Positions 41,572 to 50,840 are shown, numbered from the stretch's first letter. The stretch: 64,000 bases of DNA from Frateuria_A yonginensis (GCF_037137055.1 NZ_JBBBNY010000014.1:1-64000); one strand, 5' to 3'. The notes: generated by a model from the sequence alone, not told the origin. Program-made: numbers and translations.

Positions 41572-43518
41572 ATGCCGTCCGCGCCTCGCCTCGACGACAC
41601 CGCCGCCTGCGCAAGGCTGATCGCCGAGCGGCTGGGACCGCACCTGCGCGTGGCCGCACCGCTCGGCCTGGGCAAGCCGCATGGCCTGCTCAACGCGCTG
41701 TACCGGCTCACCGTGGCGGACCGGGCCCGCACGATGACGCTCTACACGGCACTGTCGCTGACCCGGCCGCAGCCCCGGCCCGGCCTGGAGGCGCGCTTCC
41801 TGGGCCCCTTCCTGGAGCGCCACTTCGGCGCCGGCTACGAGGACCCGGAGTACGCCCTGGCCGAGGCGCGCCACGCGCTGCCGGGCAACGTGGCGGTGCA
41901 CGAGTTCTACCTGCAGTCGGGGGCGCTGCTGCATGCGCCGCGAGCGCAGCGCGACTACATCAGCCAGAACTACACGCACGTGGCGCGCGACCTCGCGGAG
42001 CAGGACGTGAACCTGCTGGTGCAACTGGTTGCCCGCCGGGAAACGCCCGATGGGGCGCGCTACAGCCTGTCGAGCAATCCCGACCTCACGCTCGACTTCC
42101 TGGCCCGCTGCAAGCGGGTGGGCAAGCGGCGGCCACTGTGCGTGGCGGTGGTCCATCCGGACCTGCCCTACCTCAGCGGCCACGCGGAGGTCGGCGCGGA
42201 CTTCTTCGACCTGGAACTCGCGCCGCCGCGCCAACCACCCCTGTTCGCGCTGCCACGACCGGCGGTGGGCCTGGCCGAGTACGCGCTGGGGCTGCATGCC
42301 AGCGCCCTGGTCAGGGACGGCGGCTGCCTGCAGATCGGCATCGGTGCGCTGTCCGATGCGCTGGTGAAGTCCCTGCTGTTGCGCCAGCAGGCCAACGCCG
42401 CCTGGCGCGAGGCGCTGCGTGTGCTCGACGGCACCGGCGCGACCCGGGCGCTGGCCGGGCGCATCGGCGGTACCACGCCTTTCGCCACCGGCCTGTACGG
42501 CGCCAGCGAAATGGTGATGGACGGCTTCATGCACCTGGCGCGGGCCGGCATCCTCAGGCGCCGCAGCTGGGACAACCTGGCACTGGAGCGCGCGTCGGCC
42601 GCCGGCCGGCTGAATCCGGCCACGCCCGGCGGGCACTACCTGCGCGGCGCCTTCTTCCTCGGCAGCCGGGAGCTGTACGAATGGCTGGCCGCGACCGAAG
42701 CGGCCGACCCGGACGCGATCGACATGTGCCCGGTCTCCAACGTCAACCAGCTCTACGGCGACCATCAGGCACTGGCGGCACTGCAGCGGCGCGGCGCGCG
42801 CTTCTTCAACACCTGCATGATGGCCACGCTGCTGGGTGCGGCGGTTTCCGATGCGCTGGAGGACGGCCAGGTGGTGAGTGGCGTCGGCGGCCAGTACAAC
42901 TTCGTGGCGATGGCCCACGAGCTGGAGGACGGCCGCTCGGTGCTGCTGCTGCGCGCGACCCGCCGCGAACGCGGCGAGGTGCGCACCAACATCCGCTGGA
43001 ACTACGGCCACACCACCATTCCGCGCCATCTCCGCGACCTGGTGGTGACCGAGTACGGCGTGGCCGACCTGCGCGGCAAGAGCGACAGCGAGTGCATCGA
43101 GGCGATGCTGTCGATCTGCGATGCGCGCTTTCTGGATGCGCTGGCGGCCGAGGCCAAGGCGCACGGCAAGCTCGCGCCGGATTTCCGCATTCCCGAGGCA
43201 TGGCGCCGGCACCGGCCCGAGTGCCTGCGCGAGGCACTGGCACCGATGCGCCGCGCCGGCCTGGTGCCCGGCTACCCGTTCGGCAGCGATTTCACCGAGG
43301 TGGAGCAACAACTGGTGCCCGCGCTGGGCTGGCTCAGGGAGCGGGCCGCGAGCTGGCGCGGGCGGCTGGCGCTGGCCGGTGCCCTGGTGCGACCCGGCCG
43401 CCCCGTGGCGGGCGAGGCGGCCGCGCTGGATCGCATGCACCTGGCCACGCCGCGGCGACTCGGCGAACGCCTGCAGCGGCGCCTGCTCCTCGCCGCCCTG
43501 CGGCAGGCGACACCGTAG
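41572..43518 (+). CDS. Acetyl-CoA hydrolase/transferase family protein
   Basis: 648-residue member of the acetyl-CoA hydrolase/CoA-transferase superfamily. The N-terminal part includes ISQNYTHVARDLAEQDVNLLVQLVA; the C-terminal part carries VVSGVGGQYNFVAMAHELEDGRSVLLLRATRR and RHLRDLVVTEYGVADLRGKSD, typical of the AcetylCoA_hyd_C domain with its GGQxDF-like site. These enzymes move CoA between acetate/succinate and other acyls or hydrolyse it. It is longer than average, with an extra tail of basic residues. The exact CoA reaction is unassigned. Confidence 0.85.
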   Translation: MPSAPRLDDTAACARLIAERLGPHLRVAAPLGLGKPHGLLNALYRLTVADRARTMTLYTALSLTRPQPRPGLEARFLGPFLERHFGAGYEDPEYALAEARHALPGNVAVHEFYLQSGALLHAPRAQRDYISQNYTHVARDLAEQDVNLLVQLVARRETPDGARYSLSSNPDLTLDFLARCKRVGKRRPLCVAVVHPDLPYLSGHAEVGADFFDLELAPPRQPPLFALPRPAVGLAEYALGLHASALVRDGGCLQIGIGALSDALVKSLLLRQQANAAWREALRVLDGTGATRALAGRIGGTTPFATGLYGASEMVMDGFMHLARAGILRRRSWDNLALERASAAGRLNPATPGGHYLRGAFFLGSRELYEWLAATEAADPDAIDMCPVSNVNQLYGDHQALAALQRRGARFFNTCMMATLLGAAVSDALEDGQVVSGVGGQYNFVAMAHELEDGRSVLLLRATRRERGEVRTNIRWNYGHTTIPRHLRDLVVTEYGVADLRGKSDSECIEAMLSICDARFLDALAAEAKAHGKLAPDFRIPEAWRRHRPECLREALAPMRRAGLVPGYPFGSDFTEVEQQLVPALGWLRERAASWRGRLALAGALVRPGRPVAGEAAALDRMHLATPRRLGERLQRRLLLAALRQATP

Positions 43519-43541
43519 AGCGCGTCAGAGAGGCGAGGGCG

Positions 43542-44009
43542 TCAGAGTGGCGGCTTCACCACCATCAAGTAGAACACCGCCAGGAAGGCGAGGAAGGCCG
43601 GTACGCCCAGCGCCACCCAGAGGCGGAAGGCCCGCCAGTACGCCGGCGGCAGCGGTATCGCCTCGGCGCAGGCGTGCGCCGCCAGGCCGCGCATGCGCAT
43701 CTGCAGCAGCACCACCGGCAACCAGCAGGCGATCGCCACGGCGTACAGCGCAACCGACCAGCCCACCCAGCCGCCGCGCCAGGGAATGCCGGCCCAGCGC
43801 ACCAGCCAGAAGCCGCTCAGCGGCTGGAACACCGCCGTGGTCGCGGTGAACAGCCAGTCCGCCAGCACCACGTAGCGCGCCACCACCGCCACCACACGCG
43901 CATCGCGGTGCAGGCTGGCCACCAGCAGGTAGAACGCGCTGCCGATGCCCGTGCCGAACAGCAGGGTGGAGGACAGCACGTGCAGCCACTTGACGACCAG
44001 GTAGGCCAT
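43542..44009 (-). CDS. DUF2269-type membrane protein
   Basis: 155-residue integral membrane protein with four hydrophobic segments (for example WLHVLSSTLLFGTGIGSAFYLL; VAIACWLPVVLLQM). The start MAYLVVKWLHVLSSTLLFG matches the DUF2269 family, found beside DoxX or SDR proteins. It begins at 44009, overlapping the stop of the upstream gene by one base (TGATG), so the two probably act together. Confidence 0.8.
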   Translation of the reverse strand: MAYLVVKWLHVLSSTLLFGTGIGSAFYLLVASLHRDARVVAVVARYVVLADWLFTATTAVFQPLSGFWLVRWAGIPWRGGWVGWSVALYAVAIACWLPVVLLQMRMRGLAAHACAEAIPLPPAYWRAFRLWVALGVPAFLAFLAVFYLMVVKPPL

Positions 44010-45262
44010 CAGCGCCGCTCCGCCGCGTACAGCATGCCGAGCAACGCCAGCATCGGCAGGTTCTTCAGGATCGGCCCGAACGGATGCAGCCAGAAGTCCG
44101 GCAGGGCGACCGTGATGATTGCCGTGTAGCCCAGCATCAGCACCGCCTGGGCCAGATAGGCGGCGCGCAACGCCCGGCCACGCAGCAGCAGCGTGGCGAG
44201 GCCGAAGAGCAGGTCCATCCCGGCCGCGCCGTACAGCGCCCATCGCGCCGGCAGGCCGGTCAGACCCACGCGGCCGAGCAGGGCCAGGCTGCCGGCCACC
44301 GGGTAGAGGCCCAGCGACACGATGCCGGTTACCAGCCAGACCGTCGCCACGGCGAGGCGACCCAGCGCGCCCCACGCGCGCCAGGCGAGCAGCACGCGCA
44401 GGTCGGTCGCCTCGGAGGGCGCAAGGAAGCGGCGCGGTGGCCGCGGTGCCTGTCCCAGCCATGCGACCAGCGGACGGACATCGGCCGTGTTGCCGCGCGC
44501 GAGCATGGCCAGCGCCTCGCGGTCGAGCCAGCGGCCGCCCACGCGCGCCAGCCAGGCGGAAGGCAGGCCGAGCACGCGCAACCGGTGGCCGCCGAGGGCG
44601 TGGCGCAGCAGGGCCAGATAGCGGGCCAGCGAAAGCGGCTGCGGGCCCACCGCGGCCAACACGCCCGGCCGGTCGTCCCGCTCCAGCAGGCGCACCACCA
44701 GGCAGGCGAGATCGTCGACATGGATCGGCTGGACGCGCTGGCGCCCGCCATCGGGCAGCACCGTCAGCGGCCACCAGGCGAGCAGCATCAGCATGCGGCT
44801 GCTGGCGCCGCCCGCGCCGAACACCAGCGAGGGTTGCAGCACCGTCCCGCTCGGCACCATCGCGCGCAGCGCCGCATCGCCGGCGCGCTTGCTGCGATGG
44901 AAGCGGCTGGCGGCGTGCTCGTCGGCGCCCAGCGCGGACATTTGCACCACGCGCGTGACGCCGCATTCGCGGCAGGCCGCGAACAGCGCCCTGGGCGTTT
45001 GCGCATGAATGCGCCGGAAGGTCTGCTCGCCGTGTTCGGCGAAGATGCCCACGGCATTGACCACCGCATCGATGCCGAGCAGGCGCGCCTGCCAGTCGGA
45101 CGGATGCGTGTCCCGCGCGAAGTCCACATAGACGTGGTCTACACCGGCGGCGCGGCTACGCTGCCGACGGACACCGCGTACCGGGTGATGACCGGCCGCC
45201 TGCAGGGCATCGCAGACCGCACGACCGATCAGGCCATCGGCCCCCAGCACCAGTACGCGCAT
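44009..45262 (-). CDS. SDR-like NAD(P)-binding protein fused to a DoxX-like membrane domain
   Basis: 417-residue two-part protein. Residues about 1-290 are an atypical short-chain dehydrogenase/reductase: MRVLVLGADGLIGRAVCDAL is the GxxGxxG dinucleotide motif (GADGLIG). Residues about 300-415 carry four hydrophobic segments resembling DoxX/DUF4267 (LARVGLTG; AAGMDLLFGLATLLL). The ATG at 45262 begins the motif; an in-frame ATG nine codons upstream is an alternative. It is followed by the overlapping DUF2269 gene. Substrate unknown. Confidence 0.8.
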   Translation of the reverse strand: MRVLVLGADGLIGRAVCDALQAAGHHPVRGVRRQRSRAAGVDHVYVDFARDTHPSDWQARLLGIDAVVNAVGIFAEHGEQTFRRIHAQTPRALFAACRECGVTRVVQMSALGADEHAASRFHRSKRAGDAALRAMVPSGTVLQPSLVFGAGGASSRMLMLLAWWPLTVLPDGGRQRVQPIHVDDLACLVVRLLERDDRPGVLAAVGPQPLSLARYLALLRHALGGHRLRVLGLPSAWLARVGGRWLDREALAMLARGNTADVRPLVAWLGQAPRPPRRFLAPSEATDLRVLLAWRAWGALGRLAVATVWLVTGIVSLGLYPVAGSLALLGRVGLTGLPARWALYGAAGMDLLFGLATLLLRGRALRAAYLAQAVLMLGYTAIITVALPDFWLHPFGPILKNLPMLALLGMLYAAERR

Positions 45263-45287
45263 GCCGTCCCCGCCGGAACCCTCGATC

Positions 45288-45770
45288 ATGTCCAGACTGC
45301 CCGCCCGCCCGAACCCGTCATGGCTCGTCCGCACCAACCTCAGCGGCGCCCTGGCCGCGGTGCTGTCGAGCGTGGTGGTGGCCGCGTGTAGTGCGCGCGA
45401 AGCGCGCGCGGCCTTCGCCGGGGTGAACGCGACCAGCCAATGGCTGTGGGGGCGGGGAGCGAAGCGGCATCTGCGGCCGAGCTGGCGCTACACCGCCGTG
45501 GGCTACCTGGTGCACCACTTCAGCTCGCTGCTGTGGGCGGGTGTCTACGAATGGTGGTGCCTGCGCCGGCCCGCCGTGCCGCGTGCCTGTGCCACGCGCG
45601 CCGCCGCGGTAGCCGCCACCGCGTTCCTGGTCGATTACACGATCACGCCGCGGCGGTTTCGCCCCGGCTTCGAGCGGCACATCGGTCCGGCGTCGATCGC
45701 GGCGGTCTACCTGACCTTCGGCCTGGGGCTGTACGCCGGCGCCAGGCTGCGCCGTCCCCCACGCCGCTGA
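45288..45770 (+). CDS. Membrane protein of unknown function
   Basis: 160-residue protein with at least three hydrophobic segments (LSGALAAVLSSVVVAACS; WRYTAVGYLVHHFSSLLWAGVYEW; PASIAAVYLTFGLGLYAG). The His-His pair in the second helix (residues about 77-78) and the repeated aromatic residues are notable. It is divergent from the SDR gene. The start codon at 45288 overlaps an alternative start of that gene on the other strand. Unrecognised family. Confidence 0.65.
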   Translation: MSRLPARPNPSWLVRTNLSGALAAVLSSVVVAACSAREARAAFAGVNATSQWLWGRGAKRHLRPSWRYTAVGYLVHHFSSLLWAGVYEWWCLRRPAVPRACATRAAAVAATAFLVDYTITPRRFRPGFERHIGPASIAAVYLTFGLGLYAGARLRRPPRR

Positions 45771-45856
45771 CCTGCGGCCGCCGCGGCCCGAGGTAAGGTT
45801 CGGGTATTCTTGTGCGATGCCGCAGTCGTGCGGTGCGAATGTCGGTTCTCGAGCTT

Positions 45857-47113
45857 ATGAACGAATCCGTTTCCCGGCCGCGTCCGGCCGGCCCGGCGAT
45901 GCGCCGGCCGAGCGTGGGCGTGCGCGTGGGCAAGGTCCTGGTCGGCGGGGGCGCGCCGGTGGTGGTGCAGTCGATGACCAACACCGACACCGAGGATCCG
46001 GCCAGCACCGCGAAACAGATCGCCGAGCTGGCGCGCGCAGGCTCGGAAGTCGTGCGCATCACCGTGAACACGCCGGCGGCCGCGGCGGCGGTGCCGCGCA
46101 TCGCCGAGCGGCTGGCGATGATGGGCGTGGACGTGCCGATCGTGGGTGACTTCCACTACAACGGCCACCAGTTGCTGGAAGCCGAGCCGGCCTGCGCCGA
46201 GGTGCTGGCCAAGTACCGAATCAATCCCGGCAACGTCGGCTTCGGCAAGAAGAAGGACAGCCAGTTCGCCTCGATCATCGAGAAGGCGATCCAGTACGGC
46301 AAGCCGGTGCGCATCGGCGCCAACTGGGGTTCCCTGGACCAGGGCATGGTCGCCACGCTGATGGACGAGAACGCGCGCCGCGCCGAGCCCTGGGACGCCG
46401 GCGTGGTCGCGCGCGAGGCGCTGATCCGCTCCGCACTCGACTCGGCCGCGCGGGCCGAACAGCTCGGCCTGCCCCGCGATCGCATCATCCTCTCGTGCAA
46501 GGTCTCCGGCGTGCAGGAACTGATCGCGGTGTACCGCGACCTGGCCGCGCGCTGCGACTACGCCCTGCATCTGGGCCTGACCGAGGCCGGCATGGGCTCC
46601 AAGGGCATCACCGCCTCGGCGGCCGCGCTGGCGGTGCTGCTGCAGGAAGGCATCGGCGATACCATCCGCATCTCGCTGACGCCGGAACCCGGCGGTGCGC
46701 GCACGCAGGAGGTGATCGTCGCACAGGAGCTGCTGCAGACCATGGGCCTGCGCGCGTTCACGCCGCTGGTCACCGCCTGTCCGGGCTGTGGCCGCACCAC
46801 CAGCGAATTCTTCCAGGAGCTGGCCAGGACGGTGCAGGCGCACGTGCGCGCCCGGATGCCCGAATGGCGCGTGATGTACGACGGCGTCGAGAACCTCACG
46901 CTTGCCGTGATGGGCTGCGTGGTCAACGGCCCGGGCGAGTCCAAGCACGCCAACATCGGCATCTCGCTGCCGGGTAACGGCGAGGCGCCTTCGGCGCCGG
47001 TCTTCATCGACGGCGAGAAGGCGACCACGCTGCGCGGCGACAACATTGCCGAGGAATTCGTCGCCATCCTCGACGACTACGTGGCGACCCGGTACAGCGC
47101 GCGCGCGGGCTGA
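45857..47113 (+). CDS. ispG: 4-hydroxy-3-methylbut-2-enyl diphosphate synthase
   Basis: 418-residue flavodoxin/ferredoxin-dependent enzyme of the MEP isoprenoid pathway, also called GcpE. [4Fe-4S] cysteines are in VTACPGCGRTT and the LAVMGCVVNGPGES segment. The barrel starts at VGVRVGKVLVGGGAPVVVQSMTNTDTED in pieces. The start is uncertain: ATG at 45839 or 45857; neither has a clear ribosome-binding site, and the later one is used. Length compares with other xanthomonads rather than the 372-residue E. coli enzyme. Confidence 0.95.
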   Translation: MNESVSRPRPAGPAMRRPSVGVRVGKVLVGGGAPVVVQSMTNTDTEDPASTAKQIAELARAGSEVVRITVNTPAAAAAVPRIAERLAMMGVDVPIVGDFHYNGHQLLEAEPACAEVLAKYRINPGNVGFGKKKDSQFASIIEKAIQYGKPVRIGANWGSLDQGMVATLMDENARRAEPWDAGVVAREALIRSALDSAARAEQLGLPRDRIILSCKVSGVQELIAVYRDLAARCDYALHLGLTEAGMGSKGITASAAALAVLLQEGIGDTIRISLTPEPGGARTQEVIVAQELLQTMGLRAFTPLVTACPGCGRTTSEFFQELARTVQAHVRARMPEWRVMYDGVENLTLAVMGCVVNGPGESKHANIGISLPGNGEAPSAPVFIDGEKATTLRGDNIAEEFVAILDDYVATRYSARAG

Positions 47114-47158
47114 CCGGATGCCTGCCGCCCGTCCGCCGGCCCGCCGCCGGGTTCCCGC

Positions 47159-47872
47159 GTGAGCGGGCCCGAACGCGATCCGGAGCAGGCCATCCTGCAG
47201 GCGTGGCAGTGCAATGCCGCGCCCTGGACGCGCGCCGTGCGCGGCGCGGCCATCGCCAGTCGCCGTCTGGTGACCGATGCCGCCATCCTCGCCGCGGTGG
47301 CCAGGCGGCGCCCGCGTACCGCAATCGACCTGGGGTGCGGGGAGGGCTGGCTGGCGCATGCGCTGGCCAGGGACGGCATCGCCGTGCTGGGCATCGACGC
47401 GGTGCCGGCACTGGTGGCGGCGGCCGAGGCCGGCGGCCCTGGCCGTTTCCGTGTCCTCGACTATGACGCCATCGCTGCCGGCATGCTGGACGAGCGCGCC
47501 GACGTGGCGGTCTGCAATTTCTCGCTGCTCGGGGGTGCCTCGGTCGACGCGTTGCTGCGGGCGATGCCGCGGTTGCTGGAACCGGGCGGCGCCCTGGTCG
47601 TGCAGACCCTGCACCCGGCCGCCGCGTGCGGCGAGCAACCTTACCGGGACGGCTGGCGCGAGGGCTCCTGGGCGGGTTGCGGCGAAGGGTTCGCCGAGGC
47701 TGCACCCTGGTACTTCCGCACCTTCGCCGGCTGGCTGGCCAGCTTCCGCGCGGCCGGCCTGCAGCTGATCGACCTGGTCGAGCCGCTGCATCCGGAGACC
47801 GCGCGTCCGGCGTCGGTGATCTTCACCCTCGGTTTGTGTGATCAAGTTCTCGGTGCGGCTGCCGAGTCTTGA
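47159..47872 (+). CDS. SAM-dependent methyltransferase
   Basis: 237-residue class I methyltransferase. The SAM-binding glycine motif is TAIDLGCGEGWLAHALA (residues about 54-70), with the acidic residue GIDAV after it and the ADVAVCNFSLL strand. A methyl acceptor cannot be assigned. It starts with GTG at 47159, 45 bases after the ispG stop, and its end comes close to the HD-GYP gene. Confidence 0.85.
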   Translation: MSGPERDPEQAILQAWQCNAAPWTRAVRGAAIASRRLVTDAAILAAVARRRPRTAIDLGCGEGWLAHALARDGIAVLGIDAVPALVAAAEAGGPGRFRVLDYDAIAAGMLDERADVAVCNFSLLGGASVDALLRAMPRLLEPGGALVVQTLHPAAACGEQPYRDGWREGSWAGCGEGFAEAAPWYFRTFAGWLASFRAAGLQLIDLVEPLHPETARPASVIFTLGLCDQVLGAAAES

Positions 47873-47910
47873 GGAGACATTGGATACAACGTCTCGCTGT
47901 CGAGGTCGAC

Positions 47911-48762
47911 GTGCCCATCAGCCCGCAGTTCCGGACCGCATTCCTGTACGTGGCACTGGCTGCGTGCTGGATCTGGTTCTCCGACCGTGCGCTCGCCGCG
48001 CTGGCGCGCGACCCGGCGCAGCTGACCTGGGCGCAGAGCGTCAAGGGCTGGGTATTCGTCGCGGCCACCGGGCTGATGCTGTACTGGCTGATCGGGCGCG
48101 ACATCAAGCGCCTGGCCGACATCAACCGGCAACTGGTGGAGGGCCACGAACAGGCGTTGCGCGTGCTGGTCTCGGCGATGGACATCCGCCACAAGGAAAC
48201 GCGCGACCACTCCGACCGCGTGATGCGCATGGCGGTGGGCCTGGCGCGGCTGGCCGGAGTACAGGGCGAGGCGCTTTGCGCGGTGAAGTTCGGCGCGCTG
48301 CTGCACGACATCGGCAAGCTGGCCTTGCCCGACACCATCCTGATCAAGCCAGGCAAGCTCGACGAGGCCGAGATGGCGCAGATGCGCCAGCATCCGCGGA
48401 TCGGGCGCGAGTTGCTGGAGCAGGTCGACTTCCTGCGCAGTGCGGCCGACATTCCCTACGCCCACCACGAGCGCTGGGACGGTACCGGCTACCCCCGCGG
48501 GCTGCGTGGCGAGGCGATCCCGCTGGCGGCGCGCATCTTCAGCATCGTGGACGTATGGGACGCGCTGAGCTTTCCCCGCGTGTACAAGCCCGCCTGGCCG
48601 GAACAGGAGGTGCTTGCCTACCTGCGCGACGCGGCAGGGAGCCAGCTCGACCCGCACCTGGTGGAACTGTTCCTGGCCCATTACGGGGAGCTCAAGGCGC
48701 TCGGGCTTTCCGGCAGCACGCTGCCCGCCGAGGACGCGCCCGCAGGAGCCGCCCACGCGTAG
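47911..48762 (+). CDS. HD-GYP domain membrane protein, putative c-di-GMP phosphodiesterase
   Basis: 283-residue protein, with two hydrophobic segments near the N-terminus (residues about 9-30 and 41-60) and a HD-GYP domain (about 80-265). Visible residues: HKETRDHSDRV, LLHDIGKLALPD, YAHHERWDGTGYPRG. These are the H..HD..H..GYP features expected of a cyclic di-GMP phosphodiesterase. Start choice is uncertain: a GTG at 47911 has GAGG just upstream; a TTG at 47869 would overlap the methyltransferase stop. Confidence 0.85.
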   Translation: MPISPQFRTAFLYVALAACWIWFSDRALAALARDPAQLTWAQSVKGWVFVAATGLMLYWLIGRDIKRLADINRQLVEGHEQALRVLVSAMDIRHKETRDHSDRVMRMAVGLARLAGVQGEALCAVKFGALLHDIGKLALPDTILIKPGKLDEAEMAQMRQHPRIGRELLEQVDFLRSAADIPYAHHERWDGTGYPRGLRGEAIPLAARIFSIVDVWDALSFPRVYKPAWPEQEVLAYLRDAAGSQLDPHLVELFLAHYGELKALGLSGSTLPAEDAPAGAAHA

Positions 48763-48839
48763 GGGCGAGCTTGCCCGCGATGCTCCCGATCCTGGCGCAG
48801 CACCGAGCCGAAGGCGTCGCGAGCAAGCTCGCGCCTAGC
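48759..48839. repeat. REP/BIME-like inverted pair overlapping the aat stop
   Basis: A forward unit GTAGGGGCGAGCTTGCCCGC followed by GATGC at 48759-48783 faces an inverted unit CGTCGCGAGCAAGCTCGCGC followed by CTAGC at 48815-48839. The right-hand unit includes the stop codon of aat, and the left one follows the HD-GYP gene stop. Confidence 0.8.
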
Positions 48840-49560
48840 GCAGGTAATCGGCGGCCGGGCGCATGGGCACCGCACGCCAGTTTCCCTCGTCGAACGGTTG
48901 CGCGGCGAGCGTGCGCACCTGTGCCAGGAAGGCCTCGCGCGGCATCTCGCATGCGCCCAGGCCGAGCAGGTGCGGGTTGCTCACCTGCGCATCCAGCAAG
49001 GGAAAGCCCCAGCTGCGCAGCCAGTGGGACAGCGCGACCAGCGCCAGCTTCGAGCCACCGCTCTGCGCGCTGAACATCGACTCGCCGCAGAACAGCCGTC
49101 CCACGCTGACGCCGTAGATACCGCCGACCAGCGCCTCGCCCTCCCACACCTCCACGCTGTGCGCGTGGCCCTGGGTGTGCAGCGCCGCGTAGGCGCCGAT
49201 CACGGCCGGACCGATCCAGGTGCCGTGCTGGCCCGGGCGCGGCGCGGCGCAGGCCTGCATCACGCGCACGAAGGCCTGGTCCACGCTGACGCGCCAGTCC
49301 CGCCCGGCCAGCGCGCGGCGCAGGCTGCGGTTGGCTCTGAGCGACGCGGTGTGGAACACGCAGCGTGGGTCGGGCGACCACCACAGGATCGGCTCGCCCG
49401 GGTTGAACCAGGGGAAGATGCCGCGCTGGTACGCGGCCAGCAGCCGCCGGGGCGACAGGTCGCCGCCAAAGGCGAGCAGGCCGTTCGGTTCGGCCAGTGC
49501 CTGGCGCGGGTCGGGGAAGCGCTCGGGCGATGCCGGGTCGAGCAGCGGCAGGCGGATCAC
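48835..49560 (-). CDS. aat: Leucyl/phenylalanyl-tRNA--protein transferase
   Basis: 241-residue enzyme that adds Leu or Phe to N-terminal Arg/Lys of proteins and so creates N-degrons for ClpS. The NPG-type segment PWFNPGEPILWWSPDPRCVF, FCGESMFS and SKLALVALSHWLRSWGFPLLDAQ are diagnostic. The start is a GTG at 49560, overlapping the previous gene's stop (GTGA). Its target machinery, ClpS-ClpA, is at 22.7-25.4 kb in this window. Confidence 0.95.
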   Translation of the reverse strand: MIRLPLLDPASPERFPDPRQALAEPNGLLAFGGDLSPRRLLAAYQRGIFPWFNPGEPILWWSPDPRCVFHTASLRANRSLRRALAGRDWRVSVDQAFVRVMQACAAPRPGQHGTWIGPAVIGAYAALHTQGHAHSVEVWEGEALVGGIYGVSVGRLFCGESMFSAQSGGSKLALVALSHWLRSWGFPLLDAQVSNPHLLGLGACEMPREAFLAQVRTLAAQPFDEGNWRAVPMRPAADYLR

Positions 49561-50693
49561 CAGCAGGCCCCGGCGTAAGGCGCATGGGCCGCGAGCTCGG
49601 TCACGTAGTCGTCCATCGCATTCCGTTCGTGCGCAAGCGCCTCGCGTACCGCGCGGCGGAACTGCGGGTGGACCAGGTAATGGCGCGAATGCGTGCGTAC
49701 CGGAACGAAACCCCGGGCCAGCTTGTGTTCGCCCTGCGCGCCCGGCTCGAAGCACTGCAGGCCACGGGCGATCGCGTGCTCGATGCCGCGGTAGTAGCAC
49801 AACTCGAAGTGCAGGCCCGGGATCTCCTCGCAGGCTCCCCAGTAACGGCCGTAGAGCGTGCCGTCGCCCTGCAGGAACAGCGCCATGGCGAGCAGGCGTC
49901 CGTCGTCCGACGCCGTGGCGACCTGCACGGTCTCGCCCAGCGTGCCCAGGGCCCGGAAGAAGGCCGGCGTCAGCGCGGCATGGTTGCCCTTGGCGTCGAA
50001 CGTGGCGGCGTAGAGCGCATGCACCTGCCGCCACTCGTCCGCCCCCAGGTCGGTCCCGGCGCGCATGCGGATCGACAGGCCGCGTGCGTCGACGTGTGCG
50101 CGTTCCTGGCGGATGTTCTTGCGCTTCTTGGCCTTGAGCGTGGCGAGGAAATCCTCAAAATGCCGGTAGCCTCGGTTGTGCCAGTGGAACTGCACGTCCG
50201 AGCGCGCCAGCCAGGCCTCGCCGAAGGCCGCACAGTCGGGCTCCTGCAGGAAATTGGCATGCACCGAGGAAAGCCCCAGCCGCTCCGCCTCGGCACGCAT
50301 GGCCTCGGCCAGCGCCTGGCGCAGGGCCGGCGCACGTTCGCCGCTGCCGGCGAGCAGGCGCGGTCCCGGCACGGGCGAGTACGGGACCGCATTGAGCAGC
50401 TTGGGGTAGTAGGTGCCGCCAGCGCGCTCCCAGGCGCTGGCCCAGCTCCAGTCGAATACGAATTCCCCATGCGAGTTGCCCTTCAGGTACAGCGGCGCCG
50501 CGGCGACCAGCCGGCCTTTTTCGTACAGGCCCAGGTGGTGGGGCTGCCAGCCCCACTCGGGCCGGATGCAGCCGGTGCGCTCGAGCGCGTGCAGGAAACC
50601 GTGCGAGACGAACGGGTTGGGCCGCGCGCGCAATGCGTCCCAGGCCGTCGCGGGAAGCTCGGCGATGGCGGAGTGGAAGCGGGCGGTGAGCAT
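49557..50693 (-). CDS. GNAT/FemAB-like acyltransferase (DUF482-type)
   Basis: 378-residue protein. It carries the pattern NPFVSHGFLHALERTG near residue 26, YPKLLNAVPYSPVPGPRLL, and RHFEDFLATLKAKKRKNIRQER, found in the DUF482 family, whose fold resembles a tandem GNAT/FemABX transferase. Such proteins may add amino acids or acyls to peptides or lipids. It is immediately upstream of aat with a four-base overlap. A tRNA-dependent aminoacylation role is an inference from the fold. Confidence 0.8.
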   Translation of the reverse strand: MLTARFHSAIAELPATAWDALRARPNPFVSHGFLHALERTGCIRPEWGWQPHHLGLYEKGRLVAAAPLYLKGNSHGEFVFDWSWASAWERAGGTYYPKLLNAVPYSPVPGPRLLAGSGERAPALRQALAEAMRAEAERLGLSSVHANFLQEPDCAAFGEAWLARSDVQFHWHNRGYRHFEDFLATLKAKKRKNIRQERAHVDARGLSIRMRAGTDLGADEWRQVHALYAATFDAKGNHAALTPAFFRALGTLGETVQVATASDDGRLLAMALFLQGDGTLYGRYWGACEEIPGLHFELCYYRGIEHAIARGLQCFEPGAQGEHKLARGFVPVRTHSRHYLVHPQFRRAVREALAHERNAMDDYVTELAAHAPYAGACW

Positions 50694-50840
50694 CGGTGGT
50701 GCGAGGGGTCAACCGGGGCGACGGGCGCAGACGGCAAGACTAGCGAACTTGCGTGGCCGACCCAAATGCGCGGAGCGCGCATTGACGCCCCCTTGCTGCA
50801 CCGCGCCATAATGCGGCTCCCCCAACGAGGAACACATGCG

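Noticed and set aside
41491..43440. A very long minus-strand open frame upstream of the cardiolipin synthase gene.
   Set aside because: It is antisense to the well-supported acetyl-CoA hydrolase-family gene and its translation is Arg/His/Gln-rich without motifs; the frame only stays open because of high GC.
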